A stretch of DNA of 64,000 bases. Source: Streptomyces genisteinicus. Lineage in GTDB: Bacteria; Actinomycetota; Actinomycetes; Streptomycetales; Streptomycetaceae. The notes beneath the pieces were generated by a model that was not told the origin of the DNA, searched no databases, and saw only the letters and a program-made list of their open reading frames with translations. The position numbers and the translations under genes were made by a program. This document shows, piece after piece, positions 23,440-31,921 of this stretch; the stretch's first letter is position 1; every line of letters begins with the position of its first letter. The stretch lies in assembly GCF_014489615.1 (NCBI RefSeq), contig NZ_CP060825.1, forward strand, positions 1,467,501 through 1,531,500, given 5' to 3'.

Positions 23440-23907
23440 TCAACTACCCACGAACGGGGTAGCACTCGACGCGCCGTTGACGGCAAGCTCGGCCCACACG
23501 GTCTTCCCCGGCCCCGCCCGGTCGGCGACACCCCAGCTCGCGGCGACGGCCGACACGAGGAGCAGGCCCCGTCCCCCCTCGGCGTCGGCGGGCGGTTCCG
23601 GGGCGGCGGCGGGGCGGCGCGGGTGGGTGTCGGAGACCTCGACGCGGACGCTTCCCGCGCCCGCGTCCCAGGCGAGCCTCAACGCGGCGCCCCGGCCGGG
23701 GACGCGGCCGTGCAGGACCGCGTTGGCCGCGAGTTCGGCGACGACGAGACAGACGGCGTCGGAGTCCGGGTGGCCGGGGGGAAACCCCCAGAGGCCGAGG
23801 CGGCGGGCGGCGAGCCGGCGGGCGTGTGCCGCGCCCCTGCGGGTCGCGGGGAAGCGATGGGCGAACACACGTACGGTGACGGCCTCCTGGGCCGTGGATC
23901 CTGGCAT
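23440..23907 (-). CDS. ATP-binding protein of the anti-sigma (RsbW/HATPase_c) type
   Basis: This 155-residue single HATPase_c domain has an N-box AELAANAVLHG (about 60-70), a D-box-like VEVSDTHP and a G-box EGGRGLLLVSAVA. It is the Streptomyces type of serine-kinase-like anti-sigma or regulator protein found in large numbers. ATG 23907 is selected because GGAGG stands 9 nt upstream. It is divergent from the XRE/DUF5753 gene and its DUF397 partner, the same trio seen at whiJ/abaA-like loci that influence development. Whether it phosphorylates an anti-anti-sigma factor cannot be seen from the sequence. Confidence 0.88.
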   Translation of the reverse strand: MPGSTAQEAVTVRVFAHRFPATRRGAAHARRLAARRLGLWGFPPGHPDSDAVCLVVAELAANAVLHGRVPGRGAALRLAWDAGAGSVRVEVSDTHPRRPAAAPEPPADAEGGRGLLLVSAVAASWGVADRAGPGKTVWAELAVNGASSATPFVGS

Positions 23908-24066
23908 GCCCGTCAGCCTCCCCGGGGCCCACTCGCCGTCACCAGGCACGGAGCCGAAACAGACCCGCCTGTACCAGGACACGCTCTGGACCGGGTGGGT
24001 GACTCCCCGTCACCATGGATCGGTTGGGCGGGTCGGTGAGACGTGAGCACGGGAGGCACCACGGCG

Positions 24067-24921
24067 ATGAGGACGGACCACGGAGGAGGCGCCGGGGCGA
24101 ACGGCGGCGAAGCGGAACTCTCGGACAGCCTGCGGACCTTCGGCGTCGTCCTGAAGGCGCTCCGCGAGGAGTCCGGCCTCACCCAGGAGGAGTTCGCCGC
24201 CCGGGTCCGGTACTCGGCCGCGTACATCGCCAAGATCGAGCAGGGCAAGCGCTTCCCCCCGTCGGACCTGCCGGGCCGCGCGGAGCAGGTCCTCGGGCCC
24301 GTCGCCCTGAAGGTCCTCACCGCGGCGGCGCGCAGTCTGTCCCGGCGGGCGGTGCTGGCCTCGTGGTTCCGGCAGTGGGCGGGCGTCGAGGAGGAGGCGA
24401 TCTCCCTGTACGCGTACGAGTGCCGGGCCGTACCCGGGCTGTTGCAGCCGGAGCCGTACATCAGGGCGATCTTCGACCGGCGGCTGCCACCGGCTTGCGA
24501 GGAGCAGATCGAGCGTGAGGTGACCTCGCGGCTAGACCGGCAGCGCCTCCTCGCCGCCAACCAGAACACCGCGTTCAGCTTCGTCATCGAGGAGAGCGTG
24601 ATCGCACGCCGCATGGGAGGCCGCGAGGTCACCGGCCATGTCATCCGGCACCTCCTGGAGATGAGCGCACGCCGCAACGTGGAGATCCAGATCATGCCCG
24701 CCGTCCAGGAGGACCACTGCGGCATCGACGGGCAGATGTACCTGGCCGAGACGCCTGCCCATCAGTGGCTCGGCTACACGGAAGGGCAGCGGTCGAGCAG
24801 CCTGATCTCCGCGCCGAAGGACGTGAGCGTCCTGCTCCAGCGCTATGGGAAGCTGCGTTCACAAGCCCTGGACTGCCGGGCTACCGTGACGCTGCTGGAA
24901 CGGATGCGAGGAGCGCTATGA
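24067..24921 (+). CDS. XRE-family regulator with DUF5753 (WhiJ-like)
   Basis: This 284-residue protein has an N-terminal HTH_31/XRE domain (about 20-80; LKALREESGLTQEEFAARV, YIAKIEQGKR) and a C-terminal DUF5753 domain (about 100-275; YECRAVPGLLQPEPYIRAI, EIQIMPAVQEDHCGIDGQM). It is the hallmark Streptomyces WhiJ-like architecture; these act with small DUF397 proteins in developmental control. ATG 24067 has GGAGG 10 nt upstream; GTG 24043 is an alternative. The stop overlaps the start of the DUF397 gene by ATGA, so the two are translationally coupled. A rare CTA codon occurs near 24534. Confidence 0.92.
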   Translation: MRTDHGGGAGANGGEAELSDSLRTFGVVLKALREESGLTQEEFAARVRYSAAYIAKIEQGKRFPPSDLPGRAEQVLGPVALKVLTAAARSLSRRAVLASWFRQWAGVEEEAISLYAYECRAVPGLLQPEPYIRAIFDRRLPPACEEQIEREVTSRLDRQRLLAANQNTAFSFVIEESVIARRMGGREVTGHVIRHLLEMSARRNVEIQIMPAVQEDHCGIDGQMYLAETPAHQWLGYTEGQRSSSLISAPKDVSVLLQRYGKLRSQALDCRATVTLLERMRGAL

Positions 24922-25118
24922 GCACCACCGACGACCTGGACTGGCGCAAGAGCAGCTACAGCGGGAGCGAGAACGACAACTGCGTCGAGGTCGCCCTCTC
25001 CCCCCGTACCGTCCGCGTCCGCGACTCCAAGGACACCCGCGTCCCCCCGCTCGCCGTGTCGCCCACCGCCTGGGCGGCGTTCACCGCGCTCGCGGCGGGC
25101 GCCCGCGTGGACGGCTGA
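24918..25118 (+). CDS. DUF397 small protein (WhiJ partner type)
   Basis: This 66-residue protein has the DUF397 signature: DLDWRKSSYSGSENDNCVEVA, followed by VRVRDSKDT and the C-terminal WAAF motif. Such proteins pair one-to-one with XRE/DUF5753 regulators and are thought to modulate their DNA binding, acting in an antitoxin-like or ligand manner. The ATG overlaps the upstream stop (ATGA), so stoichiometric production with the regulator is expected. Confidence 0.93.
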   Translation: MSTTDDLDWRKSSYSGSENDNCVEVALSPRTVRVRDSKDTRVPPLAVSPTAWAAFTALAAGARVDG

Positions 25119-25230
25119 CGCGGCCGGCGCGCACGGCACACCCGTGCGGAATCTCCGGACATGGCGGGCCACGGCCGTGATTCACTGCGTGCCGAAGCGG
25201 TCCCGGTGAGTTCCTGGAGGAAAGACGGCC

Positions 25231-26754
25231 GTGCCCCACGACATCGATCAATCGTTTCTCGCGCTGCCGTTGCGCGCGCTCGCCGACGCGGCGCTCGCCC
25301 GGGCCCGCGCGCTCGGCGCCGAGCACGCCGACTTCCGGCTGGAACGGGTGCGCAGCGCCTCGTGGCGGCTGCGCGACGCCAAGCCCGCCGGGTCGTCCGA
25401 CACCACCGACCTGGGATACGCGGTGCGGGTGGTGCACGGCGGCGCCTGGGGATTCGCCTCCGGGGTCGACATGACCATGGACGCGGCCGCCAGGGTGGCG
25501 GGCCAGGCGGTGGCGATGGCGAAGCTGTCCGCGAAGGTGATCGCGGCCGCGGGCTCGGACGAGCGGGTGGAGCTGGCGGACGAGCCGGTGCACGCCGAGA
25601 AGACCTGGATCTCCGCCTACGGGATCAACCCCTTCGAGGTGCCGGACGAGGAGAAGACGGCCCTGCTGGCCGACTTCAGCGCGCGGCTGCTGGGTGCGGA
25701 CGGCGTCGCGCACGTGGACGCCTCGCTGCTCACCGTGCAGGAGAACAAGTTCTACGCGGACACGGCGGGCACGGTCACCACGCAGCAGCGGGTGCGGCTG
25801 CACCCGCAGCTGACCGCCGTCGCCGTGGACGGCACCTCCGGCGAGTTCGACTCCATGCGCACCGTCGCACCGCCGGCCGGCCGGGGCTGGGAGTACCTGA
25901 CGGGCACCGGCTGGGACTGGGACGCCGAGCTGGAGCAGATCCCGGGTCTGCTGGCGGAGAAGATGCGTGCCCCGAGCGTCGAGGCGGGCCGCTACGACCT
26001 GGTCGTCGACCCGTCGAACCTGTGGCTCACCATCCACGAGTCCATCGGCCACGCCACCGAGCTCGACCGCGCGCTCGGGTACGAGGCGGCGTACGCGGGC
26101 ACCTCGTTCGCGACCTTCGACCAGCTGGGCAGGCTCGCCTACGGCTCGACCGTGATGAACGTGACCGGCGACCGCACCGCCGAGCACGGGCTGGCGACGA
26201 TCGGCTACGACGACGAGGGCGTCGAGGCGCAGAGCTGGGACCTGGTGAAGGACGGTACGCTCGTCGGCTACCAGCTGGACCGCCGGATCGCGAAGCTCAC
26301 CGGCCTCGGCCGCTCCAACGGCTGCGCCTTCGCCGACTCCCCCTCCCACGTGCCGGTGCAGCGGATGGCGAACGTCTCCCTCCGGCCGGACCCGGGCGGG
26401 CTGTCCACCGAGGACCTGATCGGCGGGGTGGAGCGCGGGATCTACGTCGTCGGCGACCGCTCCTGGTCGATCGACATGCAGCGCCACAACTTCCAGTTCA
26501 CCGGGCAGCGCTTCTTCCGCATCGAGAACGGACGGCTGGCCGGACAGCTGCGGGACGTCGCGTACCAGGCGACGACGACCGAGTTCTGGGGGTCGATGGA
26601 ACAGGTCGGCGGGCCGCAGACCTACGTCCTGGGCGGCGCGTTCAACTGCGGCAAGGCCCAGCCCGGCCAGGTCGCCGCGGTCTCACACGGCTGCCCGTCC
26701 GCCCTCTTCCGGGGCGTCAACATCTTGAACACCACCCAGGAGGCGGGGCGATGA
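25231..26754 (+). CDS. tldD: TldD metallopeptidase subunit
   Basis: This 507-residue catalytic subunit of the TldD/TldE heterodimeric zinc protease has the metal motif HESIGH at 269-274 and the downstream Cys/His region (SNGCAFADSPSHVPVQRM), with the family ending GQVAAVSHGCPSALFRGVNILNTTQEAGR. The complex degrades unfolded peptides and matures some RiPPs (microcin B17). The start is GTG at 25231, 8-10 nt after GGAGG. It overlaps tldE by ATGA, giving co-translation. No RiPP precursor gene is visible here, so a housekeeping peptidase role is likely. Confidence 0.95.
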   Translation: MPHDIDQSFLALPLRALADAALARARALGAEHADFRLERVRSASWRLRDAKPAGSSDTTDLGYAVRVVHGGAWGFASGVDMTMDAAARVAGQAVAMAKLSAKVIAAAGSDERVELADEPVHAEKTWISAYGINPFEVPDEEKTALLADFSARLLGADGVAHVDASLLTVQENKFYADTAGTVTTQQRVRLHPQLTAVAVDGTSGEFDSMRTVAPPAGRGWEYLTGTGWDWDAELEQIPGLLAEKMRAPSVEAGRYDLVVDPSNLWLTIHESIGHATELDRALGYEAAYAGTSFATFDQLGRLAYGSTVMNVTGDRTAEHGLATIGYDDEGVEAQSWDLVKDGTLVGYQLDRRIAKLTGLGRSNGCAFADSPSHVPVQRMANVSLRPDPGGLSTEDLIGGVERGIYVVGDRSWSIDMQRHNFQFTGQRFFRIENGRLAGQLRDVAYQATTTEFWGSMEQVGGPQTYVLGGAFNCGKAQPGQVAAVSHGCPSALFRGVNILNTTQEAGR

Positions 26755-28145
26755 GCGCTCGTACCACCAAGCCGCACGAGATCGTCGAGCGGGCGCTCGC
26801 GCTGTCCACGGCCGACGGCTGCGTCGTGATCGCCGACGAGCAGTCGTCGGCGAACCTCCGCTGGGCGGGCAACGCCCTGACCACCAACGGTGTGACCCGG
26901 GGGCGCACCCTCACCGTCGTCGCCACCGTGGACGGGGCCGAGGGCACGGCCTCCGGAGTGGTGTCCCGTTCGGCGGTGACCGCGGACGAGCTGGAGGCCG
27001 TCGTCCGGGCCGCCGAGGACGCCGCACGCGGCGCCGGGCCCGCGGAGGACGCGCAGCCCCTGGTGTCGGGCGTGCCCGCGTCCCCCGACTTCACCGACGC
27101 GCCGGCCGAGACCTCGTCCGCGGTCTTCACGGACTTCGCGCCGGCGCTGGGCGAGGCGTTCGCGCGGGCCCGCTCGGGCGGGCGCGAGCTCTACGGCTTC
27201 GCGAACCACGAGCTGACCTCGACGTACATCGGCACGTCCACCGGTCTGCGGCTGCGGCACGACCAGCCCACCGGCACGCTGGAGCTGAACGCCAAGTCGC
27301 CGGACCGCTCGCGCTCGGCGTGGGCCGGGCGTTCGACCCGGGACTTCAAGGACGTGGACCCCGGCGCGCTCGACGCCGAACTCGCCCGGCGCCTCGGCTG
27401 GGCCGAGCGCCGGATCGAGCTTCCGGCCGGCCGCTACGAGACGCTGCTGCCGCCCACCGCGGTGGGCGACCTGCTGATCTACCAGCTGTGGTCGTCGGCG
27501 GCCCGGGACGCGGCCGAGGGCCGCACGGTCTTCTCCCGGCCGGGCGGCGGCACCCGGGTCGGCGAGACGCTCTCCGGGCTGCCGCTCACGCTGCGCAGCA
27601 ATCCGCACGAGCCGGGTCTGGAGTCGGCGCCGTTCGTGATCGCCCACTCGTCCGGCGACGACGCCTCGGTCTTCGACAACGGTCTGCCGCTGGGGCCGAC
27701 GGAATGGGTGCGCGAGGGGAAGCTGGAGCGGCTCGTCACCACCCGCCACAGCGCCGGCCTGACCGGGCTGCCCGTCGCGCCGGGCGCGGACAACCTGATC
27801 CTGGACGCGGGCGGCGAGCGCTCGCTCGACGAGATGGTCGCCTCGACCGGGCGGGGCCTGCTGCTGACCTGCCTGTGGTACATCCGCGAGGTCGACCCGG
27901 CGACCCTGCTGCTGACCGGTCTGACCAGGGACGGTGTGTACCTCGTCGAGAACGGCGAGGTGGTCGGCGAGGTGAACAACTTCCGGTTCAACGAGTCGCC
28001 TGTCGGCCTGCTGGGCCGGGCCACCGAGGCCGGCCGGACGGAGAAGACCCTGCCCCGCGAGTGGGGCGACTGGTTCACCCGGGCCGCGATGCCCGCCCTG
28101 CGGGTGCCGGACTTCAACATGAGCTCGGTCAGCCAGGGCGTCTGA
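26751..28145 (+). CDS. tldE: TldE/PmbA-family subunit
   Basis: This 464-residue partner of TldD has the same fold but no HExxxH; it builds the substrate cleft of the protease. Family features are ADEQSSANLRWAGNALTTNGV near the N-terminus, then GLRLRHDQPTGTLELNAKS, a central ELPAGRYETLLPPTAVGDLL and the C-terminal FNMSSVSQ. ATG 26751 overlaps the tldD stop. A strong 12-bp hairpin follows, so the operon is tldD-tldE only. Confidence 0.94.
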   Translation: MSARTTKPHEIVERALALSTADGCVVIADEQSSANLRWAGNALTTNGVTRGRTLTVVATVDGAEGTASGVVSRSAVTADELEAVVRAAEDAARGAGPAEDAQPLVSGVPASPDFTDAPAETSSAVFTDFAPALGEAFARARSGGRELYGFANHELTSTYIGTSTGLRLRHDQPTGTLELNAKSPDRSRSAWAGRSTRDFKDVDPGALDAELARRLGWAERRIELPAGRYETLLPPTAVGDLLIYQLWSSAARDAAEGRTVFSRPGGGTRVGETLSGLPLTLRSNPHEPGLESAPFVIAHSSGDDASVFDNGLPLGPTEWVREGKLERLVTTRHSAGLTGLPVAPGADNLILDAGGERSLDEMVASTGRGLLLTCLWYIREVDPATLLLTGLTRDGVYLVENGEVVGEVNNFRFNESPVGLLGRATEAGRTEKTLPREWGDWFTRAAMPALRVPDFNMSSVSQGV

Positions 28146-28152
28146 CGGCGGT

Positions 28153-28180
28153 CCTCCCGCGGCCACGGGGCCGCGGGAGG
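28153..28180 (+). terminator. Terminator after tldE
   Basis: A perfect 12-bp stem (28153-28164 with 28169-28180, arm CCTCCCGCGGCC) with loop ACGG lies 8 bp after the tldE stop. Confidence 0.85.
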
Positions 28181-28184
28181 GCCA

Positions 28185-28190
28185 TAGACT
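28185..28190 (+). promoter_or_regulatory. Probable -10 of the tyrS promoter
   Basis: TAGACT follows the tldE terminator and lies 46 bp upstream of the tyrS GTG, consistent with a short leader. No T-box-like leader is present. Confidence 0.45.
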
Positions 28191-28235
28191 GGCCCCTGTT
28201 CCCTGAACGACCACGGTACGAGGACGGAAGACACT

Positions 28236-29504
28236 GTGACGGACATCGTCGACGAGCTGACGTGGCGCGGGCTGATCGCCCAGTCCACGGACGAGGACGC
28301 ATTGCGCAAGGCTCTCGCGGACGGCCCCGTCACGTTCTATTGCGGCTTCGACCCGACCGCGGCGTCCCTGCACGTGGGTCATCTGGTGCAGGTGCTGACC
28401 GTACGCCGCCTCCAGCAGGCGGGTCACCGTCCGCTGGCGCTGGTCGGCGGCGCGACCGGGCAGATCGGCGACCCGCGGCCCACGGCCGAGCGCACGCTCA
28501 ACGACCCGGAGACCATCAGGCTGTGGGTGGACCGGCTGCGTTCACAGATCGAGCCCTTCCTCTCCTTCGAGGGGGAGAACGCCGCGATCATGGTGAACAA
28601 CCTGGACTGGACCGCGGGCATGTCCGCGATCGAGTTCCTGCGGGACATCGGCAAGCACTTCCGGGTCAACAAGATGCTCACCAAGGACTCGGTCGCCCGC
28701 CGTCTCGAGTCCGAACAGGGCATCAGCTACACGGAGTTCAGCTACCAGCTGCTCCAGGGCATGGACTTCCTGGAGCTGTACCGGCGCTACGGCTGCGTGC
28801 TCCAGCAGGGCGGCAGCGACCAGTGGGGCAACCTGACCGCGGGCCTCGACCTGATCCACCGCCTGGAGCCGGACGCCCATGTCCACGCGCTGGCGACACC
28901 GCTGATGACGAAGGCGGACGGCACCAAGTTCGGCAAGTCCGAGGGCGGGGCGCTGTGGCTCGACCCGGAGATGACGACGCCGTACGCGTTCTACCAGTAC
29001 TGGCTGAACACGGATGACCGGGACATCTCCCGGTTCATGCGCATCCTGTCCTTCCGTTCCCGCGCGGAGCTGGAGGAGCTGGAGCGGCAGACGGAGGAAC
29101 GCCCGCAGGCCCGCGCCGCGCAGCGCGCGCTCGCGGAGGAGCTGACGACGCTGGTGCACGGGGCCGCCCAGTGCGCCGCGGTGGTGAACGCCTCCAAGGC
29201 GCTGTTCGGCCAGGGCGAGCTGGCGGAGCTGGACGAGGCGACGCTGCGCGCCGCCCTGTCGGAGCTGCCGCACGCCCGGGTGTCCGAGCTGCTGCCGGTC
29301 GTCGACCTGCTGACCGAGGTCGGCCTGGCGCCGAGCCGCTCGGGCGCGCGCCGCACCGTGAAGGAGGGCGGCGCCTACGTGAACAACGTGAAGGTGACCG
29401 CCGAGGACGCCGTGCCGGATGCCGCGGACCTGCTGCACGGGCGGTGGCTGGTGCTGCGCCGCGGCAAGCGGAACCTGGCGGCGGTCGAGGTCTCGGCCGG
29501 CTGA
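28236..29504 (+). CDS. tyrS: Tyrosyl-tRNA synthetase
   Basis: This 422-residue class I aminoacyl-tRNA synthetase has the HIGH motif as HVGH (46-49), a KMSKS-type loop KFGKS (231-235), tyrosine-pocket motifs [12 protein letters not shown] and [10 protein letters not shown], and a C-terminal S4 RNA-binding domain (about 350-415; [13 protein letters not shown]). The length and KFGKS loop are typical of bacterial TyrRS. GTG 28236 is used ([11 protein letters not shown]), which matches the family start. A very strong 20-bp hairpin lies 15 bp after the stop. Confidence 0.97.
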   Translation: MTDIVDELTWRGLIAQSTDEDALRKALADGPVTFYCGFDPTAASLHVGHLVQVLTVRRLQQAGHRPLALVGGATGQIGDPRPTAERTLNDPETIRLWVDRLRSQIEPFLSFEGENAAIMVNNLDWTAGMSAIEFLRDIGKHFRVNKMLTKDSVARRLESEQGISYTEFSYQLLQGMDFLELYRRYGCVLQQGGSDQWGNLTAGLDLIHRLEPDAHVHALATPLMTKADGTKFGKSEGGALWLDPEMTTPYAFYQYWLNTDDRDISRFMRILSFRSRAELEELERQTEERPQARAAQRALAEELTTLVHGAAQCAAVVNASKALFGQGELAELDEATLRAALSELPHARVSELLPVVDLLTEVGLAPSRSGARRTVKEGGAYVNNVKVTAEDAVPDAADLLHGRWLVLRRGKRNLAAVEVSAG

Positions 29505-29518
29505 CCGCGGACACGGCG

Positions 29519-29565
29519 GACGGCTGCGGCCGGGAGGGCTCGAAACCCTCCCGGCCGCAGCCGTC
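29519..29565. terminator. Bidirectional terminator between tyrS and the YeaQ-type gene
   Basis: A perfect 20-bp stem (29519-29538 with 29546-29565) with a 7-nt loop CTCGAAA separates convergent stop codons at 29504 and 29587. Confidence 0.9.
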
Positions 29566-29586
29566 GGCCGTTCGCGGACCGGGTCC

Positions 29587-29865
29587 TCAGGCCCGTTCCC
29601 GCTTTCCGCCCTTCAGCGAGACATAGGCCATGTCTCCGAGGAACACGATCACGATCGCGGCGCCCAGCTGGAGGATGTGGCGGCCCCAGTCGATGCCGGC
29701 GGTCTCGTCGATCCCGAAGGCCCTGGCGAGGGCGTTGCCGATGATCGCGCCGATGATGCCGAAGATCGTGGTCAGCCAGAGCGGGCTGTGCTGCTTGCCC
29801 GGCAGGATCGCCTTCGCGATGAGACCGAGCACGAATCCCACGATGATCGCCCACAACCAGCCCAT
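29587..29865 (-). CDS. GlsB/YeaQ/YmgE-family stress-response membrane protein
   Basis: This 92-residue protein has three hydrophobic helices. The first, GWLWAIIVGFVLGLIAKAILPG, carries the family signature, followed by TTIFGIIGAIIGNAL and a C-terminal helix LGAAIVIVFLGDMAY. It belongs to the transglycosylase-associated/GlsB family, whose members are induced by envelope or acid stress but have no known enzyme activity. ATG 29865 has GGAGG 6 nt upstream. It is convergent with tyrS. Confidence 0.92.
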   Translation of the reverse strand: MGWLWAIIVGFVLGLIAKAILPGKQHSPLWLTTIFGIIGAIIGNALARAFGIDETAGIDWGRHILQLGAAIVIVFLGDMAYVSLKGGKRERA

Positions 29866-30064
29866 GGCCGCCTCCTCGTACCGCTCCGTGTGAGCCGTTA
29901 CGCCTGACAGTCTCTGCCCGTGTGCGGCGCCCCGCACCTCGGGGAGGTTCGCCCGGCGGGAGGCGGACCCCCTCTCGTCGGCGTGCGGACCCGGGCGTAC
30001 CGTGGGGTGACTGTCGGGAGCGCCGTCCGGGACCGCCCGGCGCGGGATGCGGGTGGTGAGCGGA

Positions 30065-30427
30065 ATGCGCAGACGTGGTGAGCCGGAGGTCTTCCGGATC
30101 ACGGGGGCACGCCAGGGTCTCGCCGACGACGTGCGGGGCAGGCAGCGGCGCTATGTGATCTCGATGTCGGTGCGGACGGTGTCGGTCGTGCTGGCCGCGG
30201 TGCTGTGGAACGTCGAACGGCACGTCGCCGTGGTGGCCCTGGCGCTGGGCGTCCTGCTGCCGTACGTCGCGGTCGTGATCGCCAACGCGGGCCGGGAGAA
30301 CGCCCCTTCGCTGCCGTCGGCGTACTTCCCGGGGCCTTCGCAGGAGCCGGTGGCCGCGCTTCCCGCGGCCCCGGGCCCGGAAACCGGACAGTCCGAGAAC
30401 CTCAGGAAAACCTCAGATCAATCATGA
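30065..30427 (+). CDS. DUF3099 membrane protein
   Basis: This 120-residue protein begins with a soluble FRITGARQGLADDVRGRQRRY motif that defines DUF3099, followed by two hydrophobic helices (SVRTVSVVLAAVLWNV; VVALALGVLLPYVAVVIA) and a polar Pro/Ser-rich tail. Homologues are widespread in actinobacteria and uncharacterised. ATG 30065 is preferred to an in-frame start 18 bp upstream. Nothing in the context suggests a function. Confidence 0.85.
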   Translation: MRRRGEPEVFRITGARQGLADDVRGRQRRYVISMSVRTVSVVLAAVLWNVERHVAVVALALGVLLPYVAVVIANAGRENAPSLPSAYFPGPSQEPVAALPAAPGPETGQSENLRKTSDQS

Positions 30428-30549
30428 AGTTCCTGTGCACGCCGAGCCGTTACCCGTGACATACTTCGTACGCGCTCCGCATCCCCCGTCGGAGCGACGG
30501 ACCGACGCCGGGCAGCTCCCCCCGTGGCTGCTCGGCGTCGCCATGTTGC

Positions 30550-30555
30550 GACAAT
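30550..30555 (+). promoter_or_regulatory. Probable -10 of a leaderless promoter
   Basis: GACAAT ends 6 nt before GTG 30562, and no ribosome site is present, fitting the leaderless pattern seen elsewhere in the window. Confidence 0.45.
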
Positions 30556-30561
30556 GATCCG

Positions 30562-30801
30562 GTGAGTGACGACATCCCGGTCTGTTCCGCGAAGGGCTGC
30601 CGCGCGGCGGCCGTCTGGGTTCTCGCCTGGAACAACCCCAAGCTGCACACGCCCGAGCGCCGCAAGACATGGCTGGCCTGCGAGGAGCACCGCGAGCACC
30701 TGTCGCAGTTCCTCGGGGTGCGCGGGTTCCTGAAGGACGTGGTGGAGCTGGCCGAGTGGCAGCGCCGCGAGGCCGCCGGCGGGTCAGCCGCCGATGGCTG
30801 A
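30562..30801 (+). CDS. Small conserved Cys-containing protein
   Basis: This 79-residue soluble protein has cysteines in PVCSAKGCRAAA and LACEEHREHL, arranged like a small C-x4-C...C-x2-H zinc site. It continues with an amphipathic C-terminus (FLKDVVELAEWQRREA). Homologues in Streptomyces are sometimes mislabelled acetone carboxylase; I see no basis for that. GTG 30562 is 6 nt after a GACAAT hexamer. The last 18 bp overlap the 3' end of the convergent moaA gene. Confidence 0.8.
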   Translation: MSDDIPVCSAKGCRAAAVWVLAWNNPKLHTPERRKTWLACEEHREHLSQFLGVRGFLKDVVELAEWQRREAAGGSAADG

Positions 30802-31773
30802 CATGGGCCGCTCGGGCTGGAGGAAGGACGGGTCGTCCAGTCCGGATCCGGCCTTCTTGCCCCACATGGCCTGCTTCCAGATCCGGGCGATCTCCTCGTC
30901 CGGTGCGCCGGAGCGCAGGGCCCCGCGCAGATCGGTCTCCTCGGTGGCGAAGAGGCAGGTGCGCACCTGACCGTCGGCGGTGAGCCGGGTGCGGTCGCAG
31001 GCGCGGCAGAAGGGCCGGGTCACGGAGGCGATGACCCCGACGCGGGCGGGCCCTCCGTCGACGAGCCAGCGTTCGGCGGGGGCGGAGCCGCGGGCGTCGT
31101 CGCCCTCGGGGGTGAGGGCGAACCGGGTGCGCAGGGAGGCCAGGATGTCACCCGCGGTGATCATCCCGTCGCGCTTCCAGCCGTGCTGCGCGTCCAGCGG
31201 CATCTGCTCGATGAAGCGCAGCTCGTAGTCGTGCTCGACGGCCCAGGCCAGCAGGTCGGGGGCCTCGTCGTCGTTGAGGCCGGGCATCAGGACCGCGTTG
31301 ACCTTCACCGGGGTGAGCCCGGCGGCACGGGCGGCTTCGAGGCCGTCCAGCACGTCGTGGTGGCGGTTGCGCCGGGTGAGGGTCTTGAAGACGTCGGGGC
31401 GCAGGGTGTCGAGGGAGACGTTGACCCGGTCCAGGCCGGCGTCCTTCAGGGCGGCGGCGGTGCGTCCGAGGCCGATGCCGTTCGTGGTGAGGGACATCCG
31501 CGGGCGCGGCTCCAGCGCGGCGACCCGTTGGACGATGCCGACGAGTCCGGGACGCAGCAGCGGCTCGCCGCCGGTGAAGCGGACCTCTTCGATGCCGAGG
31601 TCGGCGACGGCGACGGAGATCAGCCGGACGATCTCGTCGTCGTCGAGGAGATCGGTCTTCGTCAGCCACTGCAGTCCTTCTTCGGGCATGCAGTAGGTGC
31701 ACCGCAGGTTGCAGCGGTCGGTCAGGGACACGCGCAGGTCGGTGGCCACGCGGCCATAGGTGTCGATGAGCAC
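30784..31773 (-). CDS. moaA: GTP 3',8-cyclase MoaA (molybdenum cofactor)
   Basis: This 329-residue radical SAM enzyme converts GTP to the first molybdopterin intermediate together with MoaC. The N-terminal 4Fe-4S cluster motif C21-x3-C25-x2-C28 (CNLRCTYC), the FTGGEPLLRPG motif and the C-terminal second cluster (FCRACDRTRLTADGQVRTCL) are all present. It ends with the conserved C-terminal Gly-Gly (SAIGG). It starts with GTG 31773. No other moa gene is adjacent. Its 3' end overlaps a convergent small gene by 18 bp. Confidence 0.97.
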   Translation of the reverse strand: MLIDTYGRVATDLRVSLTDRCNLRCTYCMPEEGLQWLTKTDLLDDDEIVRLISVAVADLGIEEVRFTGGEPLLRPGLVGIVQRVAALEPRPRMSLTTNGIGLGRTAAALKDAGLDRVNVSLDTLRPDVFKTLTRRNRHHDVLDGLEAARAAGLTPVKVNAVLMPGLNDDEAPDLLAWAVEHDYELRFIEQMPLDAQHGWKRDGMITAGDILASLRTRFALTPEGDDARGSAPAERWLVDGGPARVGVIASVTRPFCRACDRTRLTADGQVRTCLFATEETDLRGALRSGAPDEEIARIWKQAMWGKKAGSGLDDPSFLQPERPMSAIGG

Positions 31774-31864
31774 TGTGGGCCCCCTCCCCGGTTCGTGGAA
31801 ACGACGCTTTCGAGCCTACGCCAGTGCGTCGCCGGTGAACCGGTCCGATTGACACGAGCCACGG

Positions 31865-31900
31865 CGCGGCCGTGTCGTAGGACCCTACGACACGGCCGCG
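31865..31900. terminator. Terminator downstream of the acetate symporter gene
   Basis: A 16-bp perfect stem (31865-31880 with 31885-31900, arm CGCGGCCGTGTCGTAG) with a 4-nt loop lies 21 bp after the actP stop on the minus strand. Confidence 0.85.
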
Positions 31901-31921
31901 GAAGACGGTGTTCCTGTCCGG

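Noticed and set aside
22002..25118. Prophage or integrative element carrying the HicA-like cassette
   Set aside because: No integrase, tRNA, att-type flanking repeats or phage structural genes are visible; island status is not supported beyond gene content.
28146..28235. T-box riboswitch upstream of tyrS
   Set aside because: The 90-bp leader contains the tldE terminator and promoter only; no T-box sequence or specifier hairpin.
30424..30459. An 11-codon ORF beginning ATGAAGTTCCTG, overlapping the DUF3099 stop by ATGA
   Set aside because: Too short, without ribosome site or conservation evidence; probably chance.
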